Source: a virus
Length of the DNA: 40,355 nt
Virus record (IMG/VR): IMGVR_UViG_3300025897_000027
Span: 1 to 40,355 of that record
Reading direction: 5' to 3' (one strand)
The notes under the pieces were generated by a model. It was given only the letters and a program-made list of their open reading frames with translations. It was not told the origin of the DNA and did not search any database. The position numbers and the translations under genes were made by a program. Shown here in pieces: positions 10,201 to 18,700 of this stretch. Position 1 is the stretch's first letter, and each line of letters starts with the position of its first letter.

Positions 10201-11026
10201 CTTAAACAATGTTTGGTATGGTAGCAATGTAGGTCAAAGAACTTTTATATTTAACTTTACTGTTTCTGTAAACGGCTTTAATAACTCTACGTCATTTTCA
10301 AGAACTATAGACTTAGAAAATATAAATCCTATATTATGTCCTAATGGAAACGCTATAGACGTAAATTTAAGTGTATCAGCTAGCCAGATAACAAACATTG
10401 TAGCTAAAAACGGAGCAAGTCCTTGTGTGGCTAACGGTAATTTAAACTCAGGTAGAGATATCACATGGAGTATTATTTCAGCCGTAGGAGCCAACGGTAA
10501 TAGTTATGTAAATAGATTTTCAATAGCTAGCACAGCTACAAATCTACAATCTACCGCTACGCTTAGTAGAAGTATGGGTGGTAATTTTATTACTCAAAAT
10601 TATACTGTAACAGTTAGAGCCAGTGATCCAGGTGGCTCAACAGATCAAGTAGTTAATATAACTATGGGTAACACGCCTCAATACGTTAAAGACCATGTTT
10701 TAACATTAGTATTAGCAGGTGAAAGTCAAGGTGATGATTTCGAATGTACCATAATAAGTATAAATGATAGTACCACAGCAAATAATGGGTGGTATATTTT
10801 TGATTACGAATGGGATACTTTAAATAACTCTAATCCAATATTACTAGATAGAACTAATGCTTGTACTGGTAATTGCTCTCAGTTTAGTGGTGAGTGGTTT
10901 TTTAGTTCAACAAGTCAATCTGATGCTTTAGACTTATGGGAGGCGTCTAAACCAAGCGGATCTTACGCTGGCTCAACTACTACCACCATAAACATAGGAT
11001 CAAACTATCAGTTTGCTATTGTGTAA
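7271..11026 (+). CDS. Large tail stabilisation (muzzle-like) protein with C-terminal Ig-like modules
   Basis: The first ~60 residues (an N-terminal lysine/asparagine segment followed by an Asp-Ala-Arg-Leu and Glu-Tyr-Arg-Asn-Ala pattern) match what I remember of the tail stabilisation/muzzle proteins of crAss-like and related Bacteroidota podoviruses. Residues about 60-620 are beta-rich and propeller-like. The C-terminal third (about 800-1150) is Thr/Ser/Asn-rich with Ig-like strand patterns, a form often found on exposed phage surfaces for weak glycan binding. The 1251-aa length exceeds the ordinary stabilisation core, and the surplus lies in these C-terminal modules. The stop overlaps the next start (TAATG), indicating translational coupling. 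It probably caps the tail and may contact the host surface. Confidence 0.65.
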   Translation: MAEVKNAFIASKMNKDLDARLVPSGEYRNAINAQISRSEGADVGALENVLGNQLKVDFSLLVSLPSGTLKTIGTYVDEINNFIYVFLTNHTGSTYSTTAKNYIFRYDVLSGTSVKLVEGAFLNFSTQNKIYGINVLEDFLFFTDNRNQPRKINTVIAAGYGNPYDSEDTISVAKINPYQPIQLYQKITSSIASEFTAPSTDQAINSYQTTMQNVSDEKLPDGTSNNPYYDSNFVGDTELLDDKFIRFSYRFKFKDGEYSLLAPFTQVAFIPKQDGYFLYDASDNINDMNDALQSTVVQFMENKVDKIQLIIPMPLNEVGASLTTGTISSSLDIDEIDIIYKESGNLSIQLVDTITSDQLTGTSTFYNYSYNSTKPWKTLPPSELTRVYDKVPVKALAQEVTSNRIVYGNYQNKHTSPESLDYNLAATFKSAFAVNTGANEVTNTTSIVEYPNSTLKQNRNYQVGFVLSDRYGRSSSVILSNADDNVQSGGINYGGSTLYLPYRDASLQTETFPGDSLKVILNSSIGPADPNPSTNWPGIYNGDKTSSDYNPLGWYSYKIVVKQTEQDYYNVYLPGVIAGQPKTSEDNGDENENTLSHTVLLNDNINKVPRDLTEVGPQQKQFRSSVRLFPRVINTNKVPTNNTANTQYTIGEGNKQFQTSQKGLTVSTISNLRDLFDYDPINPPVPDQFPQFYLYDSNPLIARLSTENKLGELADFTTPSGNKSYEAGSTIFGTPFFPLSTNCNDGVVDDTTSYFASSNTPAFVTGTQGLPTTYVSTNLFEANWVGGPTGINISGWKLDCTATGASTNPAGTNKKNWLLFDDDTQIPVGKQVKITGRRGGINPGIQQLSVMETDAVDSLIDIYYETTSAGLITDINNVTATDTGAATALSGFVPVGFNEGIALNASVFNASSGVKALNAANQVIPTADTTPSGSNTVVFAMTSVMNNESTPANVTSYFSNWTGNQATGFTVTINQDFLNNVWYGSNVGQRTFIFNFTVSVNGFNNSTSFSRTIDLENINPILCPNGNAIDVNLSVSASQITNIVAKNGASPCVANGNLNSGRDITWSIISAVGANGNSYVNRFSIASTATNLQSTATLSRSMGGNFITQNYTVTVRASDPGGSTDQVVNITMGNTPQYVKDHVLTLVLAGESQGDDFECTIISINDSTTANNGWYIFDYEWDTLNNSNPILLDRTNACTGNCSQFSGEWFFSSTSQSDALDLWEASKPSGSYAGSTTTTINIGSNYQFAIV

Positions 11027-11421
11027 TGAAATTGTATAGTAAAAAAGAAATAGATATCTATATAAAAAAATTGTTACAATTAAAATGGGCTAATTATGAT
11101 GTATATTTAGTAGGTGGTGCAATTTATAAACAAGAAACAAAAGATATAGATATATGTATTGTTGGGTCTAGTGATTCAAATAAAGTTTCTAAATTAATAG
11201 AACAAAGTAGAAAGTTAGGTCCATTTGATATTTATTATTGTAATGAAGATCAAATAGGTAATCAAAAACCACGTGCTGCTAAATCTTATGATAGAGGTCA
11301 TATCAAAGCAAAACAAAGAAAAGGTGAATGGATTGATGGATTATTCTGGCAATATTTAGACTTTTCGTATAAAAAATTTAATCCAAAACCACTATTAATA
11401 TATAAAGGTAGCGGAAGTTAA
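11026..11421 (+). CDS. Small nucleotidyltransferase-fold protein
   Basis: This 131-aa protein carries the pattern of the DNA polymerase beta/MNT-type nucleotidyltransferase superfamily: a Gly-Gly at 30-31 after a hydrophobic strand, Asp40-Ile-Asp42 about ten residues later, and a further strand with Asp68 as the likely third metal ligand. The C-terminal half is basic and aromatic. It is too short for a tRNA nucleotidyltransferase and resembles a minimal catalytic domain. It overlaps the preceding tail gene by one base (TAATG) and sits between two tail-stabilisation-like genes, an unusual place for such an enzyme. The substrate cannot be told from sequence. All three acidic residues appear intact, so activity is plausible. 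Confidence 0.5.
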   Translation: MKLYSKKEIDIYIKKLLQLKWANYDVYLVGGAIYKQETKDIDICIVGSSDSNKVSKLIEQSRKLGPFDIYYCNEDQIGNQKPRAAKSYDRGHIKAKQRKGEWIDGLFWQYLDFSYKKFNPKPLLIYKGSGS

Positions 11422-11446
11422 TAAAAAAATAAGTAACTATATTAAT

Positions 11447-12922
11447 ATGGCGGCTATAATAGAAGTAAAATATTTCAACTCTTTTCTATTGAAAAAGACT
11501 ATTGGTAGTTCAAATAAATTACCTTTATGGAATGGCTCTAGAGGTATTCCTAAAGTTGGTAATATGCAGGGTGGTTATAGTCAAGTTGGAACAGCTTATA
11601 GTTCTACAGATAACTGGCTTGTAGAGGAATCTAGAATAAGAGGAGGTTATAATAATACTATCGTTGATTTAGGGCCTAGAGCTTTTTTAGTAGAAGAAGA
11701 ATTAAACGGCGTGCAGAGAATTAACTCGTTGATATATTCTGGAATATTTAATTCTAGAACAGGTATAAATCAGACAAATGTTTTTCCAGTAGGTGAAGAC
11801 ATTAGCAAAAGTTTAGATCCTTCACAAGGTAGCATACAAAAGTTATTTGCTGAAAATACGAACTTAACTATATTTCAAGAAAATAAAGTTAGCTATTCTT
11901 TAATAGATAAAGATGCTATATATACAGCTGAAGGTGGTGGTGTTCAAGTAAGTCAATTAAATTTAGTGTTAGGTCAGATAGTACCTTACTTAGGTAATTT
12001 TGGTATAGGTAAAAATCCAGAATCATTTGCAACTTATGGATTTAGAAAATATTTTGTTGATCCAGATAGAGGTGCAGTATTAAGACTGTCTAGAGATGGT
12101 ATAACTGAAATATCTAATTACGGTATGTATGACTTCTTTAGAGATGAATTATCTAATGTAAACACTAATACTAGTTCTGGAAATATGCCAGGTGGTTGGG
12201 ATATACACAACAAACAATATGTGGTGTCTTTACAAAATACAGCTGACAGCAAGTTCAGCACATTATCTTTCGATGAGTCAGTAAGGGGTTGGACTAGTTT
12301 TTTTACTTACAAACCAGAGTTTATGGTTAGTTTAAGAAATGATTTTTACAGTTTTAATAACGGTATACTATATCAACACTATAGTGATTCTGTAAACAGA
12401 GGAAATTTTTATGGAGTAAATAATAATACATCTATAACATTTATATTTAACCCTAATGTTAGTATGTCTAAAAACTTTAAAACTATAAACTATGAAGGTA
12501 GTAATGGTTGGAGAATAGACTCTATAGAATCTGATCAAACTGGACCTGATAATTATAACGGTGTTTATAGTAATGTTACAGATCTTACAGCTTCTATACC
12601 TAGTTATTTGGGGGGAGAATACATATTAAACCCAGTTACTAATGAGGTTGTTTACCCAGCACAGTATGGTACTGTATTTGGAAATGATAATCCTCCATAT
12701 AATAGAAGCTACGCTGGGTTTGTTAGAAAAGAAAACAAGTATGTTGCAAACCTAATTAATGCAACACCATCTACTCAAGGTGAAGTTATATTTGGTAACC
12801 AAATGAGTGGTATAAAAGGGTACTTCACAACAGTAACAATATCAACAGACGATGCAACAGCAGTAGGAGAAATTAAAGAATTATTTGCTGTCTCTTCTGA
12901 ATATGTGCAGTCGGCTTATTAA
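11447..12922 (+). CDS. Second tail stabilisation-like protein
   Basis: This 491-aa, beta-rich protein has a central region (about 180-250) with an Asp-Arg-Gly-Ala-Val-Leu-Arg-Leu stretch, an Ile-Ser-Asn-Tyr-Gly-Met turn and an Asp-Phe-Phe-Arg-Asp helix. I recall this set from the C-terminal half of stabilisation (Stab/P22 gp10-like) proteins of crAss-like and Cellulophaga phages. It lacks a signal peptide or membrane segment. Since the 1251-aa gene upstream looks like the N-terminal half of the same type of protein, the two may be the split halves of one ancestral gene, with a nucleotidyltransferase-like gene inserted between. A role in closing or lengthening the short tail is likely. Confidence 0.6.
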   Translation: MAAIIEVKYFNSFLLKKTIGSSNKLPLWNGSRGIPKVGNMQGGYSQVGTAYSSTDNWLVEESRIRGGYNNTIVDLGPRAFLVEEELNGVQRINSLIYSGIFNSRTGINQTNVFPVGEDISKSLDPSQGSIQKLFAENTNLTIFQENKVSYSLIDKDAIYTAEGGGVQVSQLNLVLGQIVPYLGNFGIGKNPESFATYGFRKYFVDPDRGAVLRLSRDGITEISNYGMYDFFRDELSNVNTNTSSGNMPGGWDIHNKQYVVSLQNTADSKFSTLSFDESVRGWTSFFTYKPEFMVSLRNDFYSFNNGILYQHYSDSVNRGNFYGVNNNTSITFIFNPNVSMSKNFKTINYEGSNGWRIDSIESDQTGPDNYNGVYSNVTDLTASIPSYLGGEYILNPVTNEVVYPAQYGTVFGNDNPPYNRSYAGFVRKENKYVANLINATPSTQGEVIFGNQMSGIKGYFTTVTISTDDATAVGEIKELFAVSSEYVQSAY

Positions 12923-12932
12923 ATTAAATTAA

Positions 12933-13340
12933 ATGGATTTTAAAACAAGAACATTACTAGAGGAAGACTATAGTATGTTAGAAAACTGGTGGAAAGCTTG
13001 GGGCTGGCCAGCAGTAAGTAAAGATATACTACCAGACAATGGAACCGGTGGAGTGATGGTTGAATACAAAAATAAACCTATTGTAGCTGGATTTATATAC
13101 TGGAGCAATTCTGGTTTATGTTGGTTTGATTGGGTCGTATCAGATCCTGAGGGCAACAAAAGAGCTAGACCTTTAGCTGTGAAACTTTTGATTGAAACAG
13201 TAGAGCAAATGGTAAAAGATGCAGGTAAAAAATGTATTATGTCAATAAGCAGAAGTAACAGTCTGTTAAAGATACATAAAAAATTAGATTGGGTTGTTGA
13301 TGAAACACCTTCTCACGAAATGATAAAAAGAATAATTTAA
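12933..13340 (+). CDS. GNAT-like acetyltransferase
   Basis: This 135-aa protein has the size and strand-helix order of a GNAT domain: an N-terminal Asp/Glu-rich helix, a central beta-hairpin (about 45-70) and a helix following a Pro-Glu-Gly-Asn-Lys-Arg-Ala-Arg stretch (about 76-84) where GNAT proteins bind the acetyl-CoA pyrophosphate. The last strand and helix contain Ser-Asn-Ser and a Lys-Leu-Asp-Trp-Val motif, typical of the C-terminal GNAT half. The canonical R/Q-x-x-G-x-G/A loop is not clean, so activity is uncertain. Similar small acetyltransferase-like genes often lie between tail and internal virion genes in marine podoviruses; the target is unknown. Confidence 0.5.
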   Translation: MDFKTRTLLEEDYSMLENWWKAWGWPAVSKDILPDNGTGGVMVEYKNKPIVAGFIYWSNSGLCWFDWVVSDPEGNKRARPLAVKLLIETVEQMVKDAGKKCIMSISRSNSLLKIHKKLDWVVDETPSHEMIKRII

Positions 13341-13352
13341 AACAATAAAAAT

Positions 13353-14030
13353 ATGGCAGTAGTATCAGCAGTAGCGGTAGGCGTAGGTATGGCAGCGACA
13401 GCAGTCGGTGGAGCCGTAGCTGCTAACCAAGCTAAGCAAGCGGCAAAAGGCTATAAGAATGAAAAAGAAAGAGCTAGGGCAGAAATTGAACAAATAAAAT
13501 CAGAGAGAACTCCTATAGTAAATCCATACGCTGGAGTTACTGATCTTAGTGGTATGGTAAGTAATCCATTCGCTAATTTAGGCGTTGCAACTCAAGCTGC
13601 TGAATTCCAAGCAGAACAAGCTGATATGTCTTTAGCTAGTAGTTTAGATTTATTAGCGGCAACAGGTGCTGGTGCAGGTGGTGCAACCGCTTTAGCTCAA
13701 GCTGCATTACAAAGTAAAAAAGGTATATCTGCTAGTATAGAACAACAGGAAGCTGCTAACGAAAAACTTAGAGCACAAGGTCAAAGCGAGGCTGATAAGC
13801 TAAAGATGAGTGAACAAATGAGATTACAACAAGCAGATGCCGCTGGAATACAGTATGAGTTTCAAGCTAGAGAAGCCAGAACAAATGCTGATTTAGGTTT
13901 TGCCGCTGGTAATATGCAGCAAGCTGCACAAAATCAAGCAAACGCCAAAGCTGCTCAAGGTCAAGCTTGGGGTAATGCTTTAAGTGGAATAGGTGGTGGA
14001 CTAATGGCTATTGGTGGAGCTGCAAAATAG
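13353..14030 (+). CDS. Internal virion (ejection) protein, T7 gp14-like
   Basis: This 225-aa protein is rich in Ala, Gln and Gly. It starts with a hydrophobic Ala/Val/Gly segment (residues 2-25) able to cross a membrane, continues as a long amphipathic helix (about 26-60 and 125-190), and ends with a second small-residue hydrophobic segment (about 205-223). This layout is typical of small podovirus ejection proteins such as T7 gp14, which leave the virion and form part of a channel in the host envelope. It is followed by two larger genes in the same order as T7 gp15 and gp16. Sequence similarity to T7 is not visible; the call rests on architecture and order. Confidence 0.6.
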   Translation: MAVVSAVAVGVGMAATAVGGAVAANQAKQAAKGYKNEKERARAEIEQIKSERTPIVNPYAGVTDLSGMVSNPFANLGVATQAAEFQAEQADMSLASSLDLLAATGAGAGGATALAQAALQSKKGISASIEQQEAANEKLRAQGQSEADKLKMSEQMRLQQADAAGIQYEFQAREARTNADLGFAAGNMQQAAQNQANAKAAQGQAWGNALSGIGGGLMAIGGAAK

Positions 14031-14049
14031 GTGTAAAAAATAAAAAAAT

Positions 14050-15729
14050 ATGAGCGCATACGATAACCCAAGAATAATAAACGATCAATCTGCTATGGCT
14101 TGGGCTAACGCCTCTGCTAAGGTTACACAAACTATGCTTCAAGGCATACAAAATGTAGTAAAGTTTAGAAACGAGCAAAAAGCTATTGCTGCCGCAAAGC
14201 AAGAAAAGTTCAATTCAGTGTGGACAGCAGCTTCACTTACTCAAAATAAAAACTTAACCGACGCTGTAACTACGGCTAAAGCTAATCCTAATGCTGACAA
14301 AACATTAATAGAGCAATTCCAAAGAATACAAGAAACGTTGATGCAAGGTGGTGAGGGTGTTATGGGTTCTATAGAAGCTCAAACTTTATTAATGACTAAA
14401 TCTAATTTAAGTAGAGAAGAAAGAAACGAGTTACAAAATATAGTTAACAGGTCAAACACAAACATGGCTTCAATAGTTAATGATGGTGGTAAAATAATGA
14501 CTGATGTAGAGTTAATAAAGTCTTACGCTGGAAGCAGTGGTCCACAAAGAACTATGTTTTGGGAAGGTGGTAGCAATGGTGTTACAGGTCAAATAGCATC
14601 TCAACTAGCTGGTATGAGTTTAAGTAACATAGCTATAGACGGCGTTAAATCAACTAAAAAAGCAACACATACTTCTGAAGGTAATTTTGTAACAATAGAA
14701 AGTACATTAAAGAAAAGTAATGACTTAGTAAAAAATTTAGATCTTAATAAAGACTTTATAAAAGATAACGGAGACGGTACAGTAACATTTAAGTGGCAAA
14801 AGAATATGTCACAGTGGGACGGCAATCTTCTTAACAAAACAGAAGATGGAACTGATTATGATAAAATAGCTAAAGAACAAGGTATAGATGAAAATGGAGA
14901 ACTAGCTAAGTCTTTTAGAACTCCATTAAACGCTATAACTTCAGTTGGTAAAGATGGTTATCAAAACGTTATAAGCAGAGAGTTTGTAGATACACAGGCG
15001 CTGGATAACAAGTTTGAATCTACATTGAAAGGTAGAGCTGCAAGCATTTTAGGCATGGATAACCCTGAAGCAATACAAGCGTACTTAGAACAAAGACTAG
15101 GTATGGGTGAAGTTAATATAAAGAAGTTTTTAGAAAAAACACAAGCTGATAAAGTTAAAACTCTTACTGAATTAGAGATGGTTGCTATGCGAGAGCATTA
15201 CGACTTAGTGCCTGAGGTAGATGGTATTGATGCTTTTGATAAAGAAGAGTTAAAAGATAAAATAAACCCTAAAACAGGTGTTAAATATACAGAGCAAGAA
15301 TTAGCTAACATGGCTACTATGGGTGATCAACCTGGATTTAAGTTAGTTGTTAGAAAATTAAGTCAAGAAGATGTTGATCAAATTAATGAAGCTGGTATAA
15401 ACGGTTACTCAGAAGGTATGGAGGGTTATTTTTACGAAACACTTTCTACAAAATCTACACCAAAAAGTAACACTGGTACAACAACTCAATATGATAATGT
15501 TTTTAATAAATTATTTAAAGATATTAAAATGGATAATGCCGAATTAGAAAGTATTTTTGCGGATCCTAAACCAACACCAGCTACATACGGTCAATCGGGA
15601 TTAAAAATTTATTATGGGTATGATAAAGACAAAGAATATGTTCGTAAATATGCAAAAAATGCTGCAGGAATATATGAGTTTACGGGTAATGAAATACCTC
15701 AATCAGTACTAAAAACAATATATAGATAA
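14050..15729 (+). CDS. Internal virion (ejection) protein, T7 gp15-position
   Basis: This 559-aa soluble, mostly helical protein has a Gln/Ala/Asn-rich N-terminal half (about 1-130) with long helices and a more mixed C-terminal half with several Asp/Gly turns. It has no membrane segment and no recognisable enzyme motif. It lies between the small gp14-like protein and the giant internal protein, the position of gp15 in T7-type ejection cassettes. One base separates its stop from the start of the giant gene, so they are likely translated together. Function as an ejected conduit subunit is inferred from order. Confidence 0.55.
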   Translation: MSAYDNPRIINDQSAMAWANASAKVTQTMLQGIQNVVKFRNEQKAIAAAKQEKFNSVWTAASLTQNKNLTDAVTTAKANPNADKTLIEQFQRIQETLMQGGEGVMGSIEAQTLLMTKSNLSREERNELQNIVNRSNTNMASIVNDGGKIMTDVELIKSYAGSSGPQRTMFWEGGSNGVTGQIASQLAGMSLSNIAIDGVKSTKKATHTSEGNFVTIESTLKKSNDLVKNLDLNKDFIKDNGDGTVTFKWQKNMSQWDGNLLNKTEDGTDYDKIAKEQGIDENGELAKSFRTPLNAITSVGKDGYQNVISREFVDTQALDNKFESTLKGRAASILGMDNPEAIQAYLEQRLGMGEVNIKKFLEKTQADKVKTLTELEMVAMREHYDLVPEVDGIDAFDKEELKDKINPKTGVKYTEQELANMATMGDQPGFKLVVRKLSQEDVDQINEAGINGYSEGMEGYFYETLSTKSTPKSNTGTTTQYDNVFNKLFKDIKMDNAELESIFADPKPTPATYGQSGLKIYYGYDKDKEYVRKYAKNAAGIYEFTGNEIPQSVLKTIYR

Positions 15730-15730
15730 T

Positions 15731-18700
15731 ATGGAAGAAGTTTATATCATAGATGGTAATGAATATACTCTAGCTGAAATACAAGACTTTGCTTCAGCGG
15801 CGGGTTTAGAACTAGAAGATTATTTATCTAAAAATAACATAAGTAAAAAAGAAATTAAGAACGCTGAACAAGATTTTCAAAAGGGTGTTGTAGACAATGT
15901 GGATGCAACTGTAACACCCAAAGCTCCGGAAGCATCCGAGACTCCAAGTACTATGGAACAAGTTTTGGACGTTGGTTCTTTGGGCTCGTCATTAGCAAAT
16001 CCCATACTAGGAATATCTAATTTATTTAGATTAGCTAAAAAATATGATAAAGGAGAAGAGGGTGATTTTAGTGTAACTGAAGAACTAAAAGATATACCCC
16101 AAAGGGTTTGGGCCTCAACATTATCAGTGGGTGAGACTTTATCTAATGTACCTGGTTGGTTAAATAGACTACAATTCAATATTGCTAAATCTTTTGCTGA
16201 CGAGGAGTTTCAAGAAAAGTTTGACGAAATGAGCGCACAAGAACAAGATGATCTTGTACAAAACATTTCCTCTGCTACAGCCGCTGCAACTCCTGGTGTT
16301 GGAGGTTTTATACCAGCTTTAGGTAAACCAGGAAGAGAAAAAGCAGCTGAACTTAAAGCATCTGCTGAAAAATGGAGAGAAGATTTAGAAGAATATGATA
16401 AAACTATATTCCAAGCTTTTGCTCAAGGACAAGTAATAGAAGGTGTTACAAGAACTTTTGCTGGCGCTATGGAAACAATACCATCAATAGCTCAAGCTAT
16501 GATACCTTATGTGGGTATAGGTAGTATAGTAGCTGGTCAAGCCGCTCAAGCTGATGCTGAAAATATAGAAAAAGGTGAAAAATTAAATACAAAAAATTTA
16601 ATATATTCAACAATTATAGGTGCTTCTGAAGGTTTATTAGAAATTACTACTAAAAAAATAGGTGGTAAAATGTTTAAGGATCTTGCTGGTAAAAGCAAAG
16701 AATATGTTAAGCAAACGCTTAAAGGTGTTACTCTAAAATTAAGTAAAGAAGCTGGATCAGAGGGTTTATCAGAGTCTGCTACGTTAACCATTAATAAAGC
16801 TGCTGATATGCTTATTATGGGTGATGAAAAAGCTTTTGAAAACTATTGGTTAGAACTGGCTGATACTTTTATAATAGGTGCTGCAACTGGTGGCGGTATG
16901 AGTGGTACAGGTACTGCTGGTATTATAATCAGGGATGCTCAAGCAAATAATTCTATGCGTAGAAGTATTGAAGATAGTCAATACAACTCAATATTTGAGG
17001 CTTTTGATGGAACTGAAATTACAGATGATAAAATTAAATTAGCTGAAAATAAATTTGCTAATAGAAAATTAGAATTAGAATTAAAGCAAAAAGTATCATC
17101 AGGTGACTTAACAATAGAACAAGCTAACGATATAAAAATAAATTTTAGATCAACTCAAGGAGCAGTTAATATAGCTAAAAACCTAAAAATACAAGGTCCT
17201 TTATTAAAAGAAACAGTACAGTTATTGGAAGAAAGCTCTTTACTTAGAGCTGAAATAAAAAAAGCAGGTGACAACAAAGCTTTAGTAGATACACAAAAGA
17301 AAAAATTAGTAGAAATAGAAAATAGATTAGGGCAAATAAGTGCTGAAAATCAATTAGCTATATCTACAGAAACAATAACTGATTTATCTAAAGGAGTTGA
17401 AGGTTTAACTGTTTTCACGGTTGAAAATGCTAAAGAAGCTGAAACATTATCTAAGGACCCTAAGTTTGACAACGTTGACAAGAAAGCGTTTGGACAACAA
17501 GGTTTTATATTGCAAAATAAAGAAACTGGTGAACAAACTATAGTTATAAATAAAGAGCAATCAGCTAAAGATCTTGCTGTTGATGTAGCAAATCATGAAT
17601 TTCTACATGCTTTATTATTTAAAACATTAAAAAATAGTAAAGGTACTGCTATAAATTTAGGTAAGGAATTAAAAACAGAGTTGTTTAAAATTGAAGGTAT
17701 AGAAAATACTGAGTTTGCAGCTAGGTTAGAACAATATAAAGCAGATCCTGAGTCAGTAAAAATGGAGGAAGTTTTGACTTTATTTTCTGGAGCTATACAA
17801 ACAGGTGATATAAAATTTAACCAAGGATTTTTTACTAAAGTTGGTGATATAATAAGAAGATTTTTACAAAACGCTGGATTAAAAAACATTAAGTTTAACG
17901 AAGCTAAAGATGTTTATAACTTTATAAAAGATTATAATACAAGTCTAGAAAAAGGTAAATTAACAAAAGCTCAGGAAAAATTATTTACTGAACGAGCTCA
18001 AGGTGATTTAGTTAAAAGAGAATATAAAACAAAAGATGATTCAACTGTTAAAGAGTCTAAATCTTTTTATGATAGCTTAACACCTGAAGAGTTGGTTCAA
18101 ATTAAAAAATCTCCATCAAGCCAACCATCTGAGATTTCAAAAGCAGATAAAGCTTTGTTAAATCAATTTGATTTATTAGCTTTAAATGCTTTAAATTATG
18201 ATACACGTAAAGGTGATTTTAAAAGAGAAGATGTTTTATCTGCTGCTAGAGAATTTTTACCAGGTATAGTAGAAAGGTTTGATCCTAATACAGCTAAGTT
18301 TTCTACATTTGTAGACAACAATATGAGACCTAAACAACAGCAGATATACGAAGAGGTAAAAGGATTATCTCGTGAGGCTGATAGACTTGATTCTCCTGAG
18401 GCTAAAGAAATTGTAGCTGAAGAAACCGTTGTAGAAGAAAAACCAGTTGTTAAAGAGACTAGAATTAATCCATTAAACTTTGACAAAGTAAACAAAGCGG
18501 AGGTTGAAGCTGTGGTTGATATAAAAACAGAAGAGATACCTGGTTTGTCTTTTAAGGAGGTTTCTGATAGATATGCAGGTAAAGCTGCGTCAAAAATATT
18601 TAACGTACCAGAAGCTAAAATAACTGATCCGAAGAAAAACTTAACATATGCTAAGAAAATAGTAAATGGTATACCAGAACAATCAGAAGCTGGTAACATA

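Noticed and set aside
18196-18699. Long reverse-strand frame (167 aa) inside the giant virion gene
   Set aside because: It is Ser/Leu-rich shadow coding opposite a continuous, motif-bearing + strand gene, with no start context and no family pattern.
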